A DNA stretch of 64,000 bases, taken from the NCBI GenBank assembly GCA_938045295.1, contig CALINO010000013.1:98686-162685 (forward strand). The letters are read 5' to 3'. The notes under the pieces are model-generated. The model ran no database searches, had not been told where the DNA came from, and saw only the letters and a program-made list of their open reading frames with translations. Numbering within the stretch: the stretch's first letter is position 1; every line of letters begins with the position of its first letter. Source of the stretch: an uncultured Arenicella sp. GTDB lineage: Bacteria > Pseudomonadota > Gammaproteobacteria > Arenicellales > Arenicellaceae. Shown one piece after another: positions 1 through 8,658 of this stretch. A program made the position numbers and the translations under genes.

Positions 1-810
1 AGTGAATTGAAAACCAACAGCGCTGGCTTATTGGAAAGCCACGGTGTGGCGAATGAGCAGTTTTTGCAGGCTCAGCATGGCCAGGCTGAAGAGTTTGTGG
101 GGCGCATTCGTGATGAATTGTCTCGCTTGCGAGAAGAGGAAAGCGAGCGTGCGAATACAGCGATTGAACGCTTGAGTGATTTACAGGCAACGGTCAGTAA
201 CCATTTACTGGCCTTAGGTCAGGGGCTTGAAGAACCAATGCAACGGCTGATTGAAACGGCGTCGCAAACGCCCAAGGCGGCGGCCGAAGTCATTGAAAAG
301 TTACGTGGTGAAATCAGTAAAAATCTTGAACGCGACAATGACTTGTTAAGTGAGCGCACGCGTTTGATGACGCAATTAGAAAGCGTGTCTGAATCATTAG
401 AGCAGAGTTCGAATAGCCAACGCGATGCCATTGATAGTTTGGTCAAAAGCTCGGCGGATACGCTCAGTAAAGTGGGCGAGCAGTTTGGCACAAGCCTGCA
501 ACAAGAGTCGTCTAAATTGACCGGTGCGGTTGAGTACTTTGCCAGCAGCAGCGCTGAAATGGCCAGTTTGGGCGATGCCTTTAATGCGGCCGTGACGTTG
601 TTTAGCGAATCAAACAGCCAGTTGATTGAAAGCTTTACTCGCATTGAATCGACTCTAGAGCAATCTAATAGCCGCAGCGATGAACAGCTTGCTTATTACG
701 TTGCTCAAGCGCGTGACATCATTGACCATAGCCTGCTTGCGCACAAAGAAGTGATTGACACCTTGCGCGCTCAGCAGCGGGTGCAAGCGGTGGCTAAAGA
801 GGTGAGTTAA
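1..810 (+). CDS. DUF802-type coiled-coil protein, C-terminal part (5' end outside window)
   Basis: The frame is open from base 1, so the gene begins upstream and only its last 269 residues are visible. These hold no membrane segment and no enzyme motif. They are almost wholly polar helix rich in Glu, Gln, Ser and Ala, which looks like a long alpha-helical tail. The stop codon overlaps the start of the OmpA/MotB-like gene (TAATG), and a DUF2894-like gene follows. From that context I place it in the DUF802 family, whose missing N-terminal part should carry the membrane helices; this rests on recalled gene order. In MotA/ZorA/ExbB-type motors a membrane subunit pairs with a MotB-like partner, so this may be the stator-like subunit of such a motor. 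Role unknown. Confidence 0.65.
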   Translation, partial: SELKTNSAGLLESHGVANEQFLQAQHGQAEEFVGRIRDELSRLREEESERANTAIERLSDLQATVSNHLLALGQGLEEPMQRLIETASQTPKAAAEVIEKLRGEISKNLERDNDLLSERTRLMTQLESVSESLEQSSNSQRDAIDSLVKSSADTLSKVGEQFGTSLQQESSKLTGAVEYFASSSAEMASLGDAFNAAVTLFSESNSQLIESFTRIESTLEQSNSRSDEQLAYYVAQARDIIDHSLLAHKEVIDTLRAQQRVQAVAKEVS

Positions 811-1511
811 TGCACGAGTTAGACGATAACGCCTCGCACGCACCGCCAATTTGGGCCATCTTTGGCGACTTAATGTCGGGCTTGGTGGGCGTGTTTGTGC
901 TGTTGCTGATTTGGGCTTTGGGGTTTCAATTGGAGTTGGCGCAATCACTGAAAGCGGAAACCGCCAAACGCCAGATTGAAGAGCAGCGCCGCATGGCATT
1001 AGAACAAGCATTGGCCGACCCTTTGCGTAATGGGCGCGTCACCTTAGAGAACGGCCGTATTGCGATCAGTGGCAGCGTATTATTCGCGGTTAATTCCGCG
1101 CAACTGCAACAAGAGGGGCGAACATTATTGAGCAGTTTAGTGAGCCCATTGAAAGTGTTCTTAGGCGAGCGCGAGCAAATGTTGATGGTCAGTGGTTTTA
1201 CCGACAATAAACCCATTCGTGGTGATAATCGCAGTTTTTCAGATAACTGGGATTTGTCGGCGCAACGCGCCCTTACGGTTACACGAGTGTTGATTGAAGA
1301 GGGCATGCCAGCGGACATGGTTTTTGCCGCTGCCTTTGGCGAGCAAAGCCCGGTGGCGAGTAATGACAGCTCACAAGGGCGCGCGAAGAACCGGCGAGTG
1401 GAAATGGCGCCGGTGCCTAAAAACACTCAAAACGAAAAGAAACCAGCTAAAAAAGCAGAGTTTACCGGCTCGAAGATAAACAACGTTGAGTTGAGTGGTG
1501 ATGAGTCCTGA
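810..1511 (+). CDS. OmpA/MotB-like inner-membrane protein
   Basis: The 233-residue protein has a short cytoplasmic N-terminus, one membrane helix at about residues 17-42, a helical linker, and a C-terminal OmpA-like peptidoglycan-binding domain at about 85-200 (FTDNKP, NWDLSAQRA, KNRRVEM). The helix begins with an Asp (FGDLMSGLVG, D20), the position of the ion-binding Asp of MotB and ZorB. This suggests an ion-driven motor subunit anchored to the cell wall. ATG overlaps the upstream stop by one base, so the two are co-translated. It is shorter than most MotB proteins and there is no flagellar context. A Pal-like lipoprotein is excluded because there is no lipobox. Family assignment is firm; the motor role is inferred. 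Confidence 0.8.
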   Translation: MHELDDNASHAPPIWAIFGDLMSGLVGVFVLLLIWALGFQLELAQSLKAETAKRQIEEQRRMALEQALADPLRNGRVTLENGRIAISGSVLFAVNSAQLQQEGRTLLSSLVSPLKVFLGEREQMLMVSGFTDNKPIRGDNRSFSDNWDLSAQRALTVTRVLIEEGMPADMVFAAAFGEQSPVASNDSSQGRAKNRRVEMAPVPKNTQNEKKPAKKAEFTGSKINNVELSGDES

Positions 1512-2268
1512 ATTAGTGGCAATATCGGCAAAGCTGAACGCGGATTATGTGGGCAATTTTGACCCCGTGCGGTTCGCTTTTATTCAGAGTTTAATCAGTA
1601 AATTAAGCGACTCGAGTCACACTGCTAACCGCCATTTACTGGAAAAGGCTTGTACTCACGCGCAACAATATTTGGACGACTTGCAAGCGCATCAAGCGTT
1701 GGTAAGCCCGCTGTTAGAGAAGATTGAAAGCAAGGCGTCAGCACGTTTTGATCATGCTCAACGTTTATTCCAGCAAAATCAGTTTAAGCCGCTTGAGCGT
1801 TTGTATGAATTGCTGTGCATTCAGCAAGTGCGAGATAAGAATTTGGCGGTGTTGAGTGACTTTAATCGCCAAATTAGTCAAGAACCTGAGCCAGAGCAGG
1901 GCGATGCCGCGCCGTTGTCATTAGACGAAGTGCTGTATCAGCAAGAAGAGCAAGCGCGCACGGCCGCCGGGTACACGCCGCCGGTTAAAAATGATGGCCG
2001 GGGCGATCAGCTGGAACTGCAGTCGGTACGCATTTTTCGCGAGTCAATGAAATACTTTGGTATCGACCGAGTGATTGAGCGGGCGCTCAGCGAATGCCCA
2101 GCAAACCCGGGGCCGCATAACCCGCATATGCTGGCAATCAAGTCACTCACGTTGATGAATGATCTGTCGCCTCAATATTTGCGGCGTATGGCCAATTACT
2201 TGGAAACCATGATTTGGTTAGAAAAAAACGCAGGGAAGTTAAACAGTACTCAAGTGAATGGCGTTTAA
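1501..2268 (+). CDS. DUF2894-like conserved protein
   Basis: A soluble protein of 255 residues with no signal peptide or membrane helix. The N-terminal half is helical; the C-terminal part (about 195-250) carries the best conserved stretch, with NPGPHNPHMLAIKSL followed by LSPQYLRRMANYLETMIWL, which I recognise as the DUF2894 signature. The ATG at 1501 lies inside the last codons of the OmpA-like gene, so the two overlap by 11 bases; a GTG at 1495 is an alternative start. Such genes recur beside DUF802 and OmpA-like genes, implying one complex. Its biochemical function is unknown; a cytoplasmic partner of the membrane pair is a reasonable guess. Confidence 0.65.
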   Translation: MSPELVAISAKLNADYVGNFDPVRFAFIQSLISKLSDSSHTANRHLLEKACTHAQQYLDDLQAHQALVSPLLEKIESKASARFDHAQRLFQQNQFKPLERLYELLCIQQVRDKNLAVLSDFNRQISQEPEPEQGDAAPLSLDEVLYQQEEQARTAAGYTPPVKNDGRGDQLELQSVRIFRESMKYFGIDRVIERALSECPANPGPHNPHMLAIKSLTLMNDLSPQYLRRMANYLETMIWLEKNAGKLNSTQVNGV

Positions 2269-2277
2269 CTAGTGGGG

Positions 2278-4020
2278 TTAACTTAACTCAGCCGCGTTCA
2301 TTGCCTCTAACTGCTCTCGAGCTTTTATCGGGGTGCTGGCTTTGATTACTCGATTGCCTAACTTTTTCACTTGCTGGGTGTCGGTGGCCAATATTTTTTC
2401 TTTTACGTCCAACACATAGTTCGCGTCCATACTGAAGTTGCGTAAGCCGAGCGCTAACAAGATGCGCGTGTAACGCACATTGCCAGCCATTTCGCCGCAC
2501 AAGGACACCGGAATATTTGCCCGTTCACCGGCTTTGATAACTTGGCTAATAAGTTTTAGAACCGCCGGGTGAATGGGGTCGTATAAATAGTTAACCGCGT
2601 CATCCACGCGGTCGATGGCTAAAGTGTATTGAATTAAATCATTAGTGCCGATCGACAAGAAGTCTAACTTTTTGGCCAGCACATCGGCCATGATGGCCGC
2701 GGCGGGCACTTCAATCATGCCGCCGACTTTGATGCGCGAATCAAAGTCGATGTTCTTTGCTTTGAGTTCCGCTTTGGTTTGTTTGATTAAGTTGAGTACT
2801 TGATCTATTTCATCCACATTGCTGATCATTGGAATCATGATCGACACTTTGCCGAATGCCGATGCTCTTAATATGGCACGCAGTTGAGGTTTGAATACTT
2901 CTACGTGATTCAGGCACAGTCGAACAGCGCGTAAGCCTAAGGGCGACTCGCTGGACTTTTTGTTTGGGTAGTTGAAATCTAACCGTTTATCCCCGCCAAT
3001 ATCTAAGGTGCGTATCACCACGGGGCCGTCTATCGACGACACAATTTTTTTATAGGCACGAAACTGTTCAGCTTCAGTCGGTGCTTTGTCGCGATTCATA
3101 AACAAGTATTCTGTGCGGTATAAGCCAATGCCCGCGGCATTGGACTTTTTAACCGCACTGATTTCTTTTGCTGTTTCCACGTTTGCCAGCAATTGAATGC
3201 GCTCGCCGTCTAAGGTTTTGCTCAGCCGGCGAGTGAGGGTTGCTAAGTGTTTTTCGCGTTGGCGAATTTTGCTTAAACGCTGCTTGTATTCTTTGAGTAC
3301 GCGCTCGGTTGGGTTTACTAAAACAGTGCCACGCATGCCGTCGACCACCAACAGGTCATCGTCGGTAATGTACTTAGTGGCACCGTGCAAACCGACTACG
3401 GCGGGCATTTTTAAGCTGCGCGCGACAATCGCGGTGTGTGATATTTGCGAGCCTAAGTCAGTAACAAAAGAGACAATTTTTTGCTCTTTCACAAACATGG
3501 TTTCAGCCGGAGTTAAATCTCTGCTGACAACAATCTTGCCTTTCAAATCGTCATCATTGAGCTCATCAAGGCTGTGCGAAACAATGCTCATTAAGCTGCG
3601 CAACAAGCGGTTGGTGACGTGTTCTACGTCGGTCTTTTTAGCCCGTAAATAGGCGTCTTGCATTTGCTCAAAGACTTTAACCAAATTAGCCGATTGTTGA
3701 GTTAGTGCGTGTTCGGCATTCACCCTGTCAGAGCGAATGATCTTAATAGATTCATCGATTAACAGCGGATCGCTCAGCATGAGCATATGTGCTTCAATAA
3801 AGGCGCCACTTTCTTTAGGCGCGCTTTTTGGCAGACTGGTAAGCAGTGTCTGATACTTGGCTTTGGTGTTTTTTACCGCGTTGTGTAAGCGTTCAATTTC
3901 GGCATCAATGTCGGCTTTTTTGATTGGGTAGTGCGGTGTTTGTATATCGCTTTGGCGCAATACATAGGCTTGCCCGATTGCAATGCCTCTACCAATACCT
4001 GACCCAAATAAGCTTAACAT
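2278..4020 (-). CDS. ptsP: PTS Enzyme I, phosphoenolpyruvate-protein phosphotransferase
   Basis: Takes phosphate from phosphoenolpyruvate and passes it to the HPr-type carrier encoded just upstream. The 580 residues match a plain Enzyme I: HPr-binding and phospho-His domain first (SQISHTAIVAR, His195), then the PEP-binding barrel (GLYRTEYLFM, SIGTNDLIQYTLAIDR, CGEMAG). It lacks the N-terminal GAF domain of E. coli PtsP, although it sits in a nitrogen-PTS operon. The start at 4020 is supported by AGGAG seven bases upstream, and the gap to the HPr stop is four bases. With HPr and PtsN it makes a complete phosphorelay. No sugar-specific EII gene is in the window, so the role is likely regulatory. 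Confidence 0.92.
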   Translation of the reverse strand: MLSLFGSGIGRGIAIGQAYVLRQSDIQTPHYPIKKADIDAEIERLHNAVKNTKAKYQTLLTSLPKSAPKESGAFIEAHMLMLSDPLLIDESIKIIRSDRVNAEHALTQQSANLVKVFEQMQDAYLRAKKTDVEHVTNRLLRSLMSIVSHSLDELNDDDLKGKIVVSRDLTPAETMFVKEQKIVSFVTDLGSQISHTAIVARSLKMPAVVGLHGATKYITDDDLLVVDGMRGTVLVNPTERVLKEYKQRLSKIRQREKHLATLTRRLSKTLDGERIQLLANVETAKEISAVKKSNAAGIGLYRTEYLFMNRDKAPTEAEQFRAYKKIVSSIDGPVVIRTLDIGGDKRLDFNYPNKKSSESPLGLRAVRLCLNHVEVFKPQLRAILRASAFGKVSIMIPMISNVDEIDQVLNLIKQTKAELKAKNIDFDSRIKVGGMIEVPAAAIMADVLAKKLDFLSIGTNDLIQYTLAIDRVDDAVNYLYDPIHPAVLKLISQVIKAGERANIPVSLCGEMAGNVRYTRILLALGLRNFSMDANYVLDVKEKILATDTQQVKKLGNRVIKASTPIKAREQLEAMNAAELS

Positions 4021-4024
4021 TCGA

Positions 4025-4294
4025 TCACTCCTGTTCGTCGAAATAATTATTGATGAGATTGGCGATTGCCTCCATGGCTTCGGCTTCATCTTCACCGCTG
4101 GTGCGAACAGTCACATTACTGCCTATCGAGGCGGCCAGCATCATCACTTGCATAATGCTTTTAGCATCGGCGTTTTGGCCGCCAAACTCTATTTCAACAC
4201 GGCTTGCGTAAGCGCTGGCGGTATTCACCAGTTTGGCCGATGCTCTGGCGTGTAAGCCTAGTTTATTGATGATTTCGAGTTGTTGTTCTTGCAC
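4025..4294 (-). CDS. ptsO: HPr-family phosphocarrier (NPr-like)
   Basis: A phosphocarrier of 89 residues that relays phosphate from Enzyme I to PtsN. The active-site His15 is visible in KLGLHARASAKLV near the N-terminus, and the usual HPr core follows, including KSIMQVMMLAAS at the position of the Ser46 loop. The gene lies 20 bases downstream of rapZ and 4 bases upstream of Enzyme I. In E. coli the equivalent gene (npr) ends this operon; here it is extended by Enzyme I, which makes the relay self-sufficient. Placement next to rapZ and ptsN favours the nitrogen-PTS form over the sugar-PTS form. Confidence 0.92.
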   Translation of the reverse strand: MQEQQLEIINKLGLHARASAKLVNTASAYASRVEIEFGGQNADAKSIMQVMMLAASIGSNVTVRTSGEDEAEAMEAIANLINNYFDEQE

Positions 4295-4314
4295 GTTAAT
4301 TTTTTAGCGCACTC

Positions 4315-5181
4315 TTATAACCGTAGCTCGCGGTGCCGAGCTAAGGTATGAATGCTGTTGTCAGTTTTAAAATGGTTTTTCAGGCGCTCAGTTAAATAAA
4401 CCGAGCGGTGTTGGCCACCCGTGCAGCCAATACCAACCGTAATGTAGTTTCTGTTGTCATTCACGAAGTGTGGCAGCCATGTTTCAATGAATTGTTTGAT
4501 GTCATTAAACATTTGGTTGCATAAGGCTTGGTCGCCGAGAAAGTCGATCACTGGCTGATCTAACCCGGTTTGCGGTTTTAATTCAGCGTGCCAATGCGGG
4601 TTGGGTAAGCAGCGCACATCAAACACATAATCGGCGTCTGTGGGGCCACCGTACTTGAAGCCAAACGATTGAAATAATAACGTTAGGTCTTTTTCACTCG
4701 CCAATGCGGTTTCATCACGAATGGTTTTGCGTAATTCGTGCGGTGTGGTGTCTGAGGTGTCTATTTCTCTGTTGGCGATGTTTTGCAGGTGTTCCAACAG
4801 TGCGCGTTCTTTATGAATGGCTTCGCGCAGTGAGGTGTTCTCATCGCTTAACGGGTGCTTACGGCGAGTCTCGCTGTAGCGTTTGAGTAATGTTTCGTCG
4901 TTGGCATCAAGAAAGATGATGCGGGTTTCAACATTGAATGCTTTCAAGCTCTCGAAGCTCGACTCTATATCGCCAACAATGTCTTGATTGCGCGAGTCTA
5001 TGCTAAAAGCACAATTGTGTTCTTTGGTGTTATTGCCCAGTACTCGGGCGGCCATTTCCGGCACTAATGAGGCCGGCAGGTTGTCGATGCAATAAAAGCC
5101 TAAATCTTCCAGCACCTGCAGGGCAATGGTTTTCCCTGAGCCAGATGTTCCGCTAACAATGAAAAACTTAGGCATGCTCAT
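4315..5181 (-). CDS. rapZ: RapZ, RNase adapter / nucleotide-binding protein
   Basis: P-loop protein that in E. coli senses glucosamine-6-phosphate and guides RNase E to the GlmZ small RNA. It has a Walker A motif near the N-terminus (GTSGSGKT), the family DNLP motif, and a conserved C-terminal half with GCTGGQHRSVYLTERL, for 288 residues against about 284 in E. coli. Start choice is uncertain: ATG at 5181 (MSMPKFF) and 5175 (MPKFF) are both plausible, and an upstream TTG at 5202 would overlap ptsN. It follows ptsN by about ten bases, the usual order. I saw no GlmZ/GlmY-like RNA gene in the window. Confidence 0.92.
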   Translation of the reverse strand: MSMPKFFIVSGTSGSGKTIALQVLEDLGFYCIDNLPASLVPEMAARVLGNNTKEHNCAFSIDSRNQDIVGDIESSFESLKAFNVETRIIFLDANDETLLKRYSETRRKHPLSDENTSLREAIHKERALLEHLQNIANREIDTSDTTPHELRKTIRDETALASEKDLTLLFQSFGFKYGGPTDADYVFDVRCLPNPHWHAELKPQTGLDQPVIDFLGDQALCNQMFNDIKQFIETWLPHFVNDNRNYITVGIGCTGGQHRSVYLTERLKNHFKTDNSIHTLARHRELRL

Positions 5182-5191
5182 GATTAGGTAT

Positions 5192-5665
5192 TCACTCCGC
5201 AACCCATTGGTCGATCAAGTCGATGATTGCCGCGGGGCTGCTGGCTTGGGCTATGGCTTCTTTGTGAGCTTGATTTGACATCAGTTTTGCAATGTCGGCC
5301 AACAGATTGAGGTGTTCTTGGTTGGCCTCTTTGGGTACTAATAAACCGAAAGCCACGTCAACCGGTTGACGGTCTAAGCTGTCGTAGTCAACCGCCTCTT
5401 CGAGCGTGATAATGGCGACCACGGCATGGTCAATAAAGTCACAGCGAGAGTGCGGAATAGCAACGCCATTGCCAATGCCTGTGTTGCCGAGCTTTTCGCG
5501 TTCAAGCAGTAAATGGTAGATGTCTTTTTCTTTGACATCGTCACCTAGCCCTTGGGCTAACAGACCCGCCATGTTTTCCAATAGACGTTTCCGGCTACTA
5601 ATAAGGCTTTGCACTTCAATTCTTTCGGTGCTTAAGCTGGTTACTAAAAAATTTGTTGTTTTCAT
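5192..5665 (-). CDS. ptsN: PtsN, nitrogen-PTS EIIA component
   Basis: Terminal phospho-acceptor of the nitrogen PTS; in other proteobacteria its phosphorylation state controls potassium transport and sensor kinases. The EIIA(Ntr) fold is seen in 157 residues with the phospho-His in NGVAIPHSR (His72). I start it at the ATG at 5665 because this gives the normal family length; the frame continues to a TTG at 5707 that would add 14 unusual residues (including HHH) and has no good ribosome-binding site. It lies between hpf and rapZ. There is no EIIB/EIIC partner, so no transport role. Confidence 0.92.
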   Translation of the reverse strand: MKTTNFLVTSLSTERIEVQSLISSRKRLLENMAGLLAQGLGDDVKEKDIYHLLLEREKLGNTGIGNGVAIPHSRCDFIDHAVVAIITLEEAVDYDSLDRQPVDVAFGLLVPKEANQEHLNLLADIAKLMSNQAHKEAIAQASSPAAIIDLIDQWVAE

Positions 5666-5787
5666 TTCACTAAAAAATCCACCATTACTGTGGTGGTGAG
5701 TATTCAATATGGCTACTCGCCTAGGTAACGGTGGATTATAGGTTTTATTTACTGGCCATGACTGCGCATGGCTGATCGAACGTAATA

Positions 5788-6132
5788 CTACGACTCGCTA
5801 ATTTCATTAACAAAGACTTGATCCTTTAATGCACCCCCGGCTCGGTGATGATCGGTAATCTTTTCTTTGTGTTTGCGAACTTGAGAGTCGAGTTTATCAG
5901 TTAAATCATCAATTGTGGCGTACATATTCTCTGAATCAGCATGCGCGTGCATGGTGACGCCTTTGGCGTTAATGGTGGCTTCCGCCTTGTGATGAATTTT
6001 TTCCACGTGTAAGACTACATCAATGCTGTTCACATGATCGAAATGTCGTTCGATGCGTTGCATTTTTTCCCCGATGTAGTGCTTCATTGAGTCGGTTAAA
6101 TCGATTTGATGTCCAGAAATCGTTAACTGCAT
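5788..6132 (-). CDS. hpf: Ribosome hibernation-promoting factor
   Basis: Binds the 30S subunit and promotes inactive 70S/100S ribosomes in stationary phase. The 114 residues cover the whole short HPF/YfiA domain: MQLTISGHQIDLTDSMKHYI at the start, the basic face, then YATIDDLTDKLDSQVRKHKEK near the C-terminus. There is no long C-terminal dimerisation domain, so it is the short gammaproteobacterial type, with about 20 extra residues after the core. It sits between rpoN and ptsN as in E. coli. The upstream sequence TAGGAGCAACCTACCT is a strong ribosome-binding region. Confidence 0.93.
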   Translation of the reverse strand: MQLTISGHQIDLTDSMKHYIGEKMQRIERHFDHVNSIDVVLHVEKIHHKAEATINAKGVTMHAHADSENMYATIDDLTDKLDSQVRKHKEKITDHHRAGGALKDQVFVNEISES

Positions 6133-6238
6133 AGGTAGGTTGCTCCTGTTATGGCATTGCGCCGTTACGTATACACATCGTGTGTTGAGCAGACAAGCAT
6201 ACTGAAGTGGCGTGCGAATAATGTATGCGCACCTCGCT

Positions 6239-7747
6239 TTAGCTTACCAGCGATTTTCGTTGGCTGGATGGGGCTATTTGCATGCTCTCGCGGTATTTAG
6301 CCACGGTTCGTCTGGCAACGATGTGCCCTTGTTGTTCCAGTTCTTTAGCAATTTTATTATCGCTGAGCGGTTTTGCTTTGGGTTCAGCGTCGATCATCTT
6401 TTTAATCAGTGATCGAATCGCTGTTGAGCTGGATGACGCGCCGTCGGTATTGTTGATGGCGCTAGAAAAAAAGTATTTAAGTTCAAACACTCCGCGTGGC
6501 GAATGCAGATACTTACCGGCCGTTGCTCGCGAAATGGTTGATTCATGCATCTCTATTGCATTGGCAACATCATGCAACACCATGGGTTGCATTGCCGCTT
6601 CTCCTTTTTCAAAAAAGCCTTGCTGTCGTTCTACTATGGTCTGAGCCACTAAAAGCAAGGTGTCATAGCGACTCATTAAGCCTTTAATAAAATCTTTGGC
6701 TTGCGCTAAATTATGCTGAATATAGTCATTACTTTGCTGGTCCAGCTTGGTCGATGACGTTAGCAATTTTGAATATGTGTCGTTAATTCTCAGTTTGTGG
6801 TAGTTGGTTGGGTTAATGTGTGCGGCCCATACAGTGCCGACTTTCTTTACTATAACATCTGGTGAGATATAGTTTTCATTGTCTGGGCTGAATTGAGACG
6901 CCACCCTTGGGTTTAGCGAAGTAATAAGCGCCAGTGCATCAGACAATTGTGCCTCGGAAACCCCCAGCACTTTCTTTAGTTTACTCAAATTGTGCGCGCC
7001 AACCAAATCTAAATGTTGTTCAACAATGGTTTGCGCGAGGGTTAAGCCGTGAGTATTGGGTGAGTATTGCGCTAATAATAACGCTAAACGCTCTTGTAAA
7101 TTTGTTGCGCCTACGCCAATTGGGTCTAAGGTTTTAATCAGGCTAAGAACCGCATTGACTTCATCGACTTCAATTTTGCTCAAGTCCGAGTCGACCTTCT
7201 CGTTAGCGATCGCGGCAATGTCTTGCAGATCAACTTTTAGGTAACCGTCATCATCCAAGCAATGCAAAATGGAGATGGCTATGTGTTGGTCTTGTTCTGA
7301 GAGAGTGGTCATTTTGACTTGCCACTCAAGGTGTTCAAATAAAGACTCTTGCTTTGCCACAAATTGCGCAAGCTCGGTGTCGCCCATATTGGCATTTGCG
7401 GTAATACTCAGAGCATTGCTGCGCTGAGTTTCAAACGCTTCTTCCCAGTTTGATGATATGTCTTGTTCCGGTGCTAGCGTGTCTGTGCGCTCCATTTCAG
7501 CGCTTGGGTCAGAGGCTTCAGCGATGGGTTGAGGAATGTTGTTGTCCAGGGCTGGGCTTACCGTATTGATGGCCTCTTGATCAATGCTCTCAGTTTCCGC
7601 GCGTTCGAGCAATGGGTTGTCATCCAGCGCTTGCTGAATTTCTAACTCAAGATCTAAAGAAGGAAGCTGAAGCAAACGCAAAGACTGCTTCAATTGAGGG
7701 GTTAGCGTCAGCTGTTGCGACAGTTTTAAATGCAGGGTTTGCTTCAT
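6239..7747 (-). CDS. rpoN: RNA polymerase sigma-54 factor
   Basis: Alternative sigma factor recognising -24/-12 promoters and requiring enhancer-binding ATPases. The 502 residues show the three-part structure: Leu/Gln-rich activator-contact region I (LKLSQQLTLTPQLKQSLRLL), acidic linker to about residue 115, core-binding region, and the C-terminal DNA-binding part ending in the RpoN box (ARRTVAKYRESM). ATG at 7747 is chosen over a TTG six bases upstream. It lies between lptB and hpf, the canonical place, with a 165-base gap to lptB that may hold its promoter. I found no convincing -24/-12 promoter elsewhere in the window. Confidence 0.95.
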   Translation of the reverse strand: MKQTLHLKLSQQLTLTPQLKQSLRLLQLPSLDLELEIQQALDDNPLLERAETESIDQEAINTVSPALDNNIPQPIAEASDPSAEMERTDTLAPEQDISSNWEEAFETQRSNALSITANANMGDTELAQFVAKQESLFEHLEWQVKMTTLSEQDQHIAISILHCLDDDGYLKVDLQDIAAIANEKVDSDLSKIEVDEVNAVLSLIKTLDPIGVGATNLQERLALLLAQYSPNTHGLTLAQTIVEQHLDLVGAHNLSKLKKVLGVSEAQLSDALALITSLNPRVASQFSPDNENYISPDVIVKKVGTVWAAHINPTNYHKLRINDTYSKLLTSSTKLDQQSNDYIQHNLAQAKDFIKGLMSRYDTLLLVAQTIVERQQGFFEKGEAAMQPMVLHDVANAIEMHESTISRATAGKYLHSPRGVFELKYFFSSAINNTDGASSSSTAIRSLIKKMIDAEPKAKPLSDNKIAKELEQQGHIVARRTVAKYRESMQIAPSSQRKSLVS

Positions 7748-7912
7748 GCGCAATAATATTGATGGCCGCTATTGTTTAATAAAGGTGCAACACGGCAAAT
7801 CAAGTTATACAAAAACACACTCATGCAATTATTCTATGCCTAAGGCTGTGATTTTGCCATCGTATTTTATTAATCAATGGCGTGTTTTGCGCTGTGTGCG
7901 TGGTGTTTTTGC

Positions 7913-8638
7913 TTAAATTTTAAACTTGGAGCCTAGGTATACGTCTCTTACGCCTTGGTGGCTGAGAATTTGCTTGGCCGTGCCTTCGGTTAGCACTTGC
8001 CCTTCGCTTAGAATGTATGAATGGTCACAGATATCTAAGGTTTCGCGCACATTGTGGTCGGTAATAATAATGCCGATGCCTGAGCTGCGTAGGTAATCAA
8101 TGATTTGTTGAATATCGCCGACAGAAATAGGGTCAATGCCGGCGAATGGCTCGTCCAGCAAAATGAAGTACGGCTTTAACGCAATGCAGCGAGCAATTTC
8201 TGCGCGCCGCCGTTCACCACCAGATAAAGAAATGCCTAATGTGTCGCGCTTATGCCCAATATTGAACTCTTCTAATAATTGCTCAACACGCAAACTGCGC
8301 TGTTGCGGCGACAGTGATTTGTCGGTTTCAAGCACCGCCATTAGATTTTCGGCAACGGTTAATTTGCGAAAAATAGACGGTTCTTGCGGTAAATAGCCAA
8401 TGCCGAGTTTGGCGCGCGAGTGCATGGGCAGATGGCTGATGTCTCGGCCGTTTAACAAAATATTGCCACTGTTACTTCGGACTAAGCCAACCACCATGTA
8501 AAAGCTGGTGGTTTTGCCAGCGCCATTCGGCCCAAGCAAGCCCACCACTTGCCCGCTTTCAACCGAAATATTAATGTTTTTTACAACCTCTAAGCCACGA
8601 TAGCTTTTGCAGAGATTCTTAGTTTCCAGAACGCTCAT
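7913..8638 (-). CDS. lptB: LptB, LPS export ABC ATPase
   Basis: ATPase that powers extraction of lipopolysaccharide from the inner membrane together with LptF and LptG, which are not in this window. In 241 residues it has Walker A (GPNGAGKT), Q-loop ([11 protein letters not shown]), signature (LSGGERRR), Walker B ([11 protein letters not shown]) and the switch His in ITDHNVRET. Length and motifs are as in E. coli. It is 20 bases downstream of lptA in the lptC-lptA-lptB block. Essential in most Gram-negative bacteria. Confidence 0.96.
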   Translation of the reverse strand: MSVLETKNLCKSYRGLEVVKNINISVESGQVVGLLGPNGAGKTTSFYMVVGLVRSNSGNILLNGRDISHLPMHSRAKLGIGYLPQEPSIFRKLTVAENLMAVLETDKSLSPQQRSLRVEQLLEEFNIGHKRDTLGISLSGGERRRAEIARCIALKPYFILLDEPFAGIDPISVGDIQQIIDYLRSSGIGIIITDHNVRETLDICDHSYILSEGQVLTEGTAKQILSHQGVRDVYLGSKFKI

Positions 8639-8658
8639 CTTTATTATCTTGGGCTACC

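Noticed and set aside
1..2268. Reading the DUF802/OmpA operon as a Zorya defence system
   Set aside because: Only the motor-type pair resembles ZorA-ZorB; no ZorC, ZorD or ZorE-like genes follow, and the third gene is DUF2894-like. The start of the first gene is not visible.
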